From Tardiphaga sp. (GTDB lineage: Bacteria; Pseudomonadota; Alphaproteobacteria; Rhizobiales; Xanthobacteraceae): 6,439 nucleotides of DNA. Position numbers and translations under genes: made by a program. Under the pieces are notes generated by a model. That model had not been told where the DNA came from, made no database searches, and saw only the letters and a program-made list of their open reading frames with translations. This document shows positions 1 through 4,308 of the stretch, piece by piece. Every line of letters starts with the position of its first letter. Position 1 is the stretch's first letter. The stretch lies in assembly GCA_028290765.1 (NCBI GenBank), contig JAQGJF010000532.1, positions 1 to 6,439 on the forward strand. The letters are read 5' to 3'.

Positions 1-1602
1 TTCGATAATCTGTACGGATTCTGGGGCAATGTCGGGCGCGACCAGATCAATGGCCAATCCGACGCCGATCCGGCCCATACGCTTCAGGTCCGGCAGGACA
101 ACCAGACCGCCTACAAATGCCTGCTGCAGAGCGACGTCAACCTGACCGCGCCGGCGCCGCTGCAGGCGTCATGCACCGACAATACCTCGGTCACCGCGTT
201 CCAAAGCGCGTTCAAGAACAAGCCGTTCGAGATCAACGATTTCATCCCGCCGACGGCGACCACATGTCCCAAGCCGATCGGCGCGTTCGCGGCCAACGGT
301 TTCGCCAACGGCGCGGGCTTGCCGGGCGGTTGCACCAAGGACATCGTGCATCGCTTCTACAACGAGCAGTACCAGATCAACGGCGGCCGGCAAAACCGCT
401 ATGTGACCGGCAGCGACGCGTCGGGCCTGTCGATGGGCTTCTACGACACCAAGAAGTTGCCGATCTATGCGTATCTCCACGGCCATTCGGCGCCGAATTA
501 CGTGATCGCCGACAGTTTCTATCAGGGCGCGTTCGGAGGCTCGTTCCTCAATCACCAATGGCTGGTCGCGGCGGCGGCGCCGCAGTTCGCCAATGCGCTC
601 AACGATGGCAGTGCCAGCGACTTCCATTCGGTCGTTGATGCCAACGGCATGCCGACCAGCACGCCTCTCTACGCCAATCTGCTGGCCACCGCGAAGGACG
701 CGCAACTGACCGCCTCGTGCAATCCCCCGGCGGGCCGTCCCGCGCCGCCGGTAGGCCTTGCGTGCGGCGACTTCGCGGTCAACACCACGCAGCCCTTCTA
801 TCCGCCGTTCTCGCCGGGGACCGCCGATGCGCGGCGCTTGCCTCCGCTGCAAAATCCAACCATCGGCGACCGGCTGTCGGCCAGGAAGGTGGACTGGGCC
901 TGGTACGCCGGCGGCTGGTCGAACGCCAATGGCGACGTCGGTGCGTCGGGCTGGAGCAATGGAAACGGCCTGGTCTGCACCGACCCCAATCATCTCGTCG
1001 TCAAGGACTCCGGCGGCAACGTCGTCAATACGTTCCCGCATTGCCCCGACGTCGACTTCCAGTTCCACCATCACCCGTTCAACTACTTCGCCAACTTCGC
1101 ACCGGGGACCGCGGCCCGCACCGCGCATCTTCGCGACGAGGCGGAATTCATCCAGGCGGCGGGAAACGGCACGCTCAAGCCGGTCAGCTTCATCAAGCCG
1201 GTCGGCGAGGAGAATGAACATCCCGGCTATACCAGCGAAACGGAAGGCAGCCAGCATCTGGTCGACCTGATCAAGGCGGTTGTCGAGGGACCGGACGGCA
1301 AGGACACGCTGATCATCGTCACCTATGACGAATTCGGCGGGCAGTGGGACCACATGCCACCCCCGCCGCATCATCGCCGGGGCGACGAGGCGAAGGCCGC
1401 CGATCAATGGGGGCCGGGCACCCGCGTTCCGACGCTGCTGGTTTCCAGGCGCTTCGACAAATCCGGCGTCGCTCACGAGGACTTCGATACGACGTCGATC
1501 CTCAAGCTGCTCGAGCGCCGCTTCGATCTCGCGCCGCTGGCCAACCGGCCGGTGCGAAATCTGGCCGTGGCGCTCAAGGCTGCCGAATCCGACCGGCGAT
1601 AA
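1..1602 (+). CDS. Alkaline phosphatase family / acid phosphatase (AcpA- and phospholipase C-like phosphoesterase), 5' partial
   Basis: This is the C-terminal 533 residues of a phosphoesterase that hydrolyses phosphate mono- or diesters (PF04185 family: bacterial phospholipase C and AcpA-type acid phosphatase). The frame is open from base 1 and ends with TAA at 1600-1602. Residue numbers are from the window edge. It opens with FDNLYGFWG, which in the family directly follows the metal-binding EEN-R-S motif, so that motif and any signal peptide lie just outside. The GGSFLNH stretch holds the likely nucleophile Ser181 with N184 and H185. IGDRLS and WAWYAGGW follow, then HHHPFNYF, then EHPGY (E406-H407). 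The second metal motif is TYDEFGGQWDH (D443, E444, D450, H451). Eight cysteines (40, 58, 89, 111, 240, 255, 326, 348), an even number, suit a disulfide-bonded exported protein; export is inferred. The substrate cannot be told from sequence. An ATG at 319 in the same frame is internal, because family motifs are already present upstream. Confidence 0.9.
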   Translation, partial: FDNLYGFWGNVGRDQINGQSDADPAHTLQVRQDNQTAYKCLLQSDVNLTAPAPLQASCTDNTSVTAFQSAFKNKPFEINDFIPPTATTCPKPIGAFAANGFANGAGLPGGCTKDIVHRFYNEQYQINGGRQNRYVTGSDASGLSMGFYDTKKLPIYAYLHGHSAPNYVIADSFYQGAFGGSFLNHQWLVAAAAPQFANALNDGSASDFHSVVDANGMPTSTPLYANLLATAKDAQLTASCNPPAGRPAPPVGLACGDFAVNTTQPFYPPFSPGTADARRLPPLQNPTIGDRLSARKVDWAWYAGGWSNANGDVGASGWSNGNGLVCTDPNHLVVKDSGGNVVNTFPHCPDVDFQFHHHPFNYFANFAPGTAARTAHLRDEAEFIQAAGNGTLKPVSFIKPVGEENEHPGYTSETEGSQHLVDLIKAVVEGPDGKDTLIIVTYDEFGGQWDHMPPPPHHRRGDEAKAADQWGPGTRVPTLLVSRRFDKSGVAHEDFDTTSILKLLERRFDLAPLANRPVRNLAVALKAAESDRR

Positions 1603-1613
1603 CAACGATGCGA

Positions 1614-1648
1614 CAAGGCCCGCGCCCGGGCATCGGGCGCGGGCCTTG
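1614..1648 (+). terminator. Strong GC-rich hairpin after the phosphatase gene
   Basis: Bases 1614-1628 pair perfectly with 1634-1648, a 15-bp stem around a 5-base loop (GGCAT). It starts 12 bases after the phosphatase stop codon and lies between two convergent genes. There is no clear T-run on the plus-strand side. It is probably a transcription terminator or an mRNA 3'-end stabilising stem, and it may act in both directions. The stem is seen directly; the terminator role is inferred from position. Confidence 0.65.
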
Positions 1649-1726
1649 CGATTCCGTGCTGCGGCTCCCGGTGAGCCGGTCTAGCCCGCGGCTGAGAGCG
1701 ATCGCCGGCTTGTCGTCGACGCGCCG

Positions 1727-1744
1727 GCATCGGGCTGCCGATGC
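1727..1744 (-). terminator. Hairpin downstream of the REC-HWE kinase gene
   Basis: A perfect 7-bp stem (GCATCGG at 1727-1733 with CCGATGC at 1738-1744) encloses a 4-base loop. It begins 12 bases past the kinase stop codon when read on the minus strand. No U-tract follows. It may be a weak terminator or 3' stabiliser for the kinase transcript, with the larger stem at 1614-1648 as backup. Confidence 0.35.
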
Positions 1745-1756
1745 GGAACGGGATGT

Positions 1757-2905
1757 TCAGGCATTCGCCATCAAGGAGGCGAGGGGCACATCCAGCACAT
1801 AGACGAAGCCGGCCGGTTCATAGGCCAGTTGGACCTGGCCATTCAATTGCTGCCCGAGCGACTCCATCATGCGCGTACCAAAGCTTCGCCGCGCCGGCGG
1901 GCGCACCGCGGGTCCGCCCTTTTCCGTCCATGTCAGGCGCAGCCGTTGCGTTTCGTCGTTGATGGCCCAGGCGATTTCAATGCGCCCGGCCGGTATCGAC
2001 AGCGCGCCGAATTTTGTGGTGTTGGTGCACAGCTCGTTCAGCGTCATGGCCAGCGCGATGACGGCGCCGGAGCTGATTCGGATGTCGGGCCCCTGAATCG
2101 AAAATCGTCCCACGCCCTCGCTGTCATAGGGCTCGGTTGCGCCGCGAATGGTGCCTGCCAGGCTGGCATTGGCCCAGCTCACCTGCATCAGGAGATCGTG
2201 GGCACGGCCGAGCGCCAGCATGCGACCCTCGATGGCGTGCTGCGCGTGCTCCAGGCTGGTGGCCGTGCGCAGGCTCTGGGATGCGATGGCACTCACGGTC
2301 GCCAGGGTATTCTTGATGCGGTGATGCAATTCCCCGAGAATGAGTTTCTGCAGCTTGTCGGCCGCCTCGCGTTCCTTGGCGTCGATGCCCGCCTGGGCCA
2401 GCAAAACCTTGGCGTCGATCACAGCCTGTTCCAGCAATAGGCGAAGGCTATCGTTCTCGGCCGTCAGGAACTCCTGGGTGGACTGGGACGGCAACTCGAT
2501 CGTGTCCGGAACGATCTTGAGCGCTCCTGCGCCGACCATCTCCCGCAGTTCGGCGATCATCTGTTTCACCTCGATCGGCTTTCCGAAGAAGCGGCTGTCG
2601 GCCGGCTTGTCGGCCTCCGAAGGCTTGACCTGGCCGGAAACCAGAATGATCTTGATCGAGGGCCAGCGGTCGTGAACCGCATGGGCGAGCTTGAGGCCAT
2701 CCATGCTGCCGGGCATTTGAATGTCGGTGAAAAGCAGCGAAATGTCCGAGCGCGATTCAAGGATGGACATCGCCTCATCGGCGTTGACGGCCTCTATCGC
2801 GGTAAACCCGGCATCCTCGACGATGTCGACGGCGCGCATGCGCAGCATCATCTCGTCTTCGACCACGAGGACGTTCGCGGGCGACTGGACTGAGTTGATT
2901 GACAT
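1757..2905 (-). CDS. Response-regulator receiver / HWE-family histidine kinase fusion
   Basis: This is a 382-aa protein with no signal peptide or membrane helix, so it is probably cytoplasmic. Residues about 11-125 form a receiver domain: acidic pair E16-D17, phosphoacceptor D61 in TDIQMPG, switch residue S90 and conserved K109. A likely helical linker covers about 145-190. The dimerisation/phosphoacceptor segment is ELHHRIKNTLATV, with H195 the expected phosphorylated histidine. The ATP-binding part has the N-box NELCTNTTKFGALS (E291, N295), then WTEKGGP with the WxE motif (W326, E328), then SFGTRMMESL. WxE and the HRIKN-type H-box place it in the HWE kinase family rather than the classical HisKA group. 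The His usually seen in the HWE N-box is Asn290 here. A REC domain ahead of the kinase suggests it is switched by an upstream kinase in a phosphorelay. The ATG at 2905 is preceded by CAGG six bases away. The partner kinase and output regulator are not in the window. Confidence 0.9.
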   Translation of the reverse strand: MSINSVQSPANVLVVEDEMMLRMRAVDIVEDAGFTAIEAVNADEAMSILESRSDISLLFTDIQMPGSMDGLKLAHAVHDRWPSIKIILVSGQVKPSEADKPADSRFFGKPIEVKQMIAELREMVGAGALKIVPDTIELPSQSTQEFLTAENDSLRLLLEQAVIDAKVLLAQAGIDAKEREAADKLQKLILGELHHRIKNTLATVSAIASQSLRTATSLEHAQHAIEGRMLALGRAHDLLMQVSWANASLAGTIRGATEPYDSEGVGRFSIQGPDIRISSGAVIALAMTLNELCTNTTKFGALSIPAGRIEIAWAINDETQRLRLTWTEKGGPAVRPPARRSFGTRMMESLGQQLNGQVQLAYEPAGFVYVLDVPLASLMANA

Positions 2906-2933
2906 GAATGGCCTGATACTTTCATCGGAAGAT

Positions 2934-2945
2934 CACCGCGCGGTG
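2934..2945. promoter_or_regulatory. 12-bp perfect palindrome upstream of the kinase gene
   Basis: CACCGCGCGGTG reads the same on both strands and ends 28 bases upstream of the kinase ATG. The position would suit an operator overlapping the promoter or early leader. In GC-rich DNA such a short GC palindrome can arise by chance, and no matching regulator is recognised. Confidence 0.25.
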
Positions 2946-2980
2946 TCTGCAACGCTGCCGATCATTGCTGCGCCTATCCG

Positions 2981-2992
2981 CGCCAAATGGCG
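2981..2992. promoter_or_regulatory. Short dyad CGCCA-AA-TGGCG in the kinase upstream gap
   Basis: Two 5-bp arms (CGCCA and TGGCG) flank a 2-base centre, 75-87 bases upstream of the kinase ATG. It could be an operator half-site pair or a small hairpin. No clear -35/-10 promoter was found near it, and chance occurrence is possible. Confidence 0.2.
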
Positions 2993-3020
2993 AGACAAAT
3001 GAAATTAAATCGTTACGGAA

Positions 3021-3055
3021 CCATTTCACCTAAGGCGAAGCGGGCGCTGAAATGG
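3021..3055 (-). terminator. Possible terminator hairpin after the amidohydrolase gene
   Basis: CCATTTCA at 3021-3028 is the exact reverse complement of TGAAATGG at 3048-3055, giving an 8-bp stem with a 19-base GC-rich loop. Read on the minus strand it begins 25 bases after the amidohydrolase stop and is followed by an AT-rich run (3000-3015). This resembles a weak intrinsic terminator and would separate the amidohydrolase transcript from the kinase gene. The long loop makes this uncertain. Confidence 0.35.
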
Positions 3056-3080
3056 GTGTCGCGGGCGAGACCGACGGCGC

Positions 3081-4100
3081 TCAAAATCCGTAAAGCCGCG
3101 CCGGGTTCTCGACCAGAATCCGTTTGCGAATAGCGGCATCCGGCGCCCACACCGGAAGCTGGTTGAGCAGGCGGCCGTCGTCGATCTGAAGCAGCGGCGT
3201 CACCTCGGTCGGCTTTTGTCCGGCTGGGGTGACCGAGTTCGGATGCGGCCAGTCGGTGCCCCAGAGGATACGGTCGGGATTCGCGGCAATCAGCGCGCGG
3301 GCCAGCGGCGCCGCATCGCCGTAGTCGGGCGCGAGGCTGGAGGCCCGGTAGGCGCCGGAGATCTTGACATAGGCCTTGCCGGACTGGACCAGCTGCAGCA
3401 GGTCGGTAAAGCCGGGCTGGTCCACGCCGAGCCTGGCCTCGGCGCCGCCGAAATGATCGAACACCACCGGCGCCGGTGAAGCGGCAGCCAGGTCCTTGAT
3501 GGCGGATATCATCGCCAGGCTGGTGAACATCTGGACATGCCAGTTGCGGGTTTTCATGCGTTCGACGGCGGCCGCAAAGCGCTGCCGTCCCACCGACGGA
3601 TCGCTGGTGCCGCCGGTGGCGAGATTGAGCCTGATGCCGCGGATGCCGGCCTGGCCGAGCGCGTCGAGTTCGCTCGTGGCGGTTTTGTCGTCGACGACGG
3701 CCACGCCACGCGCATTGTCGCCGCGTGCCTTGATGCCCCAGACCGTGGCCGCATTGTCGGTGCCGTAGACGCTCGGCGTGACGATCACCACGCGCTCGAT
3801 ATGGAGCGCCTGGTGCAGCGCCGCCATTTCTTCGGGGGACGCCTGCTCCGGTGTATAGACGCGGCCTGGAAAAAACGGAAATTTTTCGGGATCGCCGTGA
3901 ATGTGAGTGTGGCAATCGCAGGCGCCCGCGGGCACCTCGAAATTTACTTTCGTCGTGGGCTGGGACGTTTGCAAGGTGATGACATCCCTTCCGGGCAGCT
4001 GATGCGGCGCGCGTTGGTCCGCGCCTGTTGATTGGCTCAAGCGTGGCCTTTTCCCGGTGCATCCGCAACATGCGTTCCGCGCATCAGGCCGTGAACTCAT
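3081..4100 (-). CDS. Amidohydrolase, TIM-barrel metal-dependent hydrolase superfamily (LigI / 2-pyrone-4,6-dicarboxylate lactonase-like)
   Basis: This 339-aa protein matches the amidohydrolase-2 / COG3618 type, whose characterised member LigI opens the lactone ring of 2-pyrone-4,6-dicarboxylate in lignin-aromatic breakdown. Visible landmarks are CDCHTHIHGDP with the HxH pair (H64, H66) on strand 1, GIRLNLATGG (155-164), WHVQMF with H188, VFDHFGG (D215, H216), VKISGAYR (245-252), WGTDWPHPN with the expected catalytic D283, and a closing NPARLYGF. The barrel starts only near residue 52. Residues 1-50 are rich in Arg, Cys and Gln with no family feature, so the true start may be later. The ATG at 4100 has a poor ribosome site. 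A TTG at 4040 has AAAAGG six bases upstream and would give 319 aa. A TTG at 3974 would give 297 aa, close to the barrel. Family membership is clear. The substrate is not: no other aromatic-degradation gene lies nearby, so a lactonase role is only a family analogy. Confidence 0.85.
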   Translation of the reverse strand: MSSRPDARNACCGCTGKRPRLSQSTGADQRAPHQLPGRDVITLQTSQPTTKVNFEVPAGACDCHTHIHGDPEKFPFFPGRVYTPEQASPEEMAALHQALHIERVVIVTPSVYGTDNAATVWGIKARGDNARGVAVVDDKTATSELDALGQAGIRGIRLNLATGGTSDPSVGRQRFAAAVERMKTRNWHVQMFTSLAMISAIKDLAAASPAPVVFDHFGGAEARLGVDQPGFTDLLQLVQSGKAYVKISGAYRASSLAPDYGDAAPLARALIAANPDRILWGTDWPHPNSVTPAGQKPTEVTPLLQIDDGRLLNQLPVWAPDAAIRKRILVENPARLYGF

Positions 4101-4125
4101 TAGTCAGGGCAGCCTGGTGGATGTC

Positions 4126-4140
4126 TTTCACAATATGAAA
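4126..4140. promoter_or_regulatory. Dyad TTTCA-N5-TGAAA in the divergent intergenic region
   Basis: TTTCACAATATGAAA is a perfect 5-bp inverted repeat around CAATA. It sits 25-40 bases upstream of the amidohydrolase ATG at 4100 and in the region shared with the divergent c-di-GMP gene. It is AT-rich against a GC-rich background, as operators often are. No regulator gene is adjacent, so its role is a guess. Confidence 0.3.
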
Positions 4141-4162
4141 AAGGCTGATCCTGCATTGTCGC

Positions 4163-4191
4163 TTGGCTTAACCGCACCAGATATTCTTAAT
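4163..4191 (+). promoter_or_regulatory. Candidate sigma70-type promoter for the MHYT-GGDEF-EAL gene
   Basis: TTGGCT (4163-4168) and CTTAAT (4186-4191) are separated by 17 bases. Each matches four of six positions of the TTGACA/TATAAT consensus, and they lie in the most AT-rich part of the gap. Transcription from here would leave an untranslated leader of about 110 bases before the ATG at 4309. The match is moderate and not unique proof. Confidence 0.3.
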
Positions 4192-4270
4192 TACGCGTTC
4201 ACATCGTTAGGCAGATCGCCTGCCCGAACCAGTGATTTTACCTGTTCTTACATTGTTACCACTAGTTTTT

Positions 4271-4298
4271 CCGCATCGCGGTATCTCCGCTATTGCGG
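4271..4298 (+). promoter_or_regulatory. Hairpin in the 5' leader of the c-di-GMP gene
   Basis: The outer arms CCGCA (4271-4275) and TGCGG (4294-4298), and the inner arms GCGG (4278-4281) and CCGC (4287-4290), fold into a nested stem with a small internal loop and a 5-base apical loop. It ends 10 bases before the start codon, where a Shine-Dalgarno sequence would normally be, and no such sequence is visible there. It could modulate translation. It does not resemble either known c-di-GMP riboswitch class. Confidence 0.3.
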
Positions 4299-4308
4299 TC
4301 CAATTCAT

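Noticed and set aside
169..1605. A 478-codon open frame on the minus strand covering almost all of the phosphatase gene
   Set aside because: Its product is rich in Arg, Gly, Ala and Val with no recognisable motif, while the plus strand encodes clear phosphoesterase motifs throughout. Long antisense frames are common opposite GC-rich genes.
3017..3050. GGAAC on the plus strand considered as the -35 of an EcfG-type stress promoter
   Set aside because: No GTT-type -10 element is found at the needed spacing, and it points away from the kinase gene, which is on the minus strand.
3013..4071. A 352-codon minus-strand frame overlapping the amidohydrolase in another frame
   Set aside because: It is Arg-rich and motif-free, whereas the 3081-4100 frame carries the HxH, DHFGG and WGTDWPHP motifs.
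4101..4308. Possible c-di-GMP riboswitch in the leader of the c-di-GMP gene
   Set aside because: None of the conserved core sequences of the known c-di-GMP riboswitch classes is visible; only simple hairpins are present.
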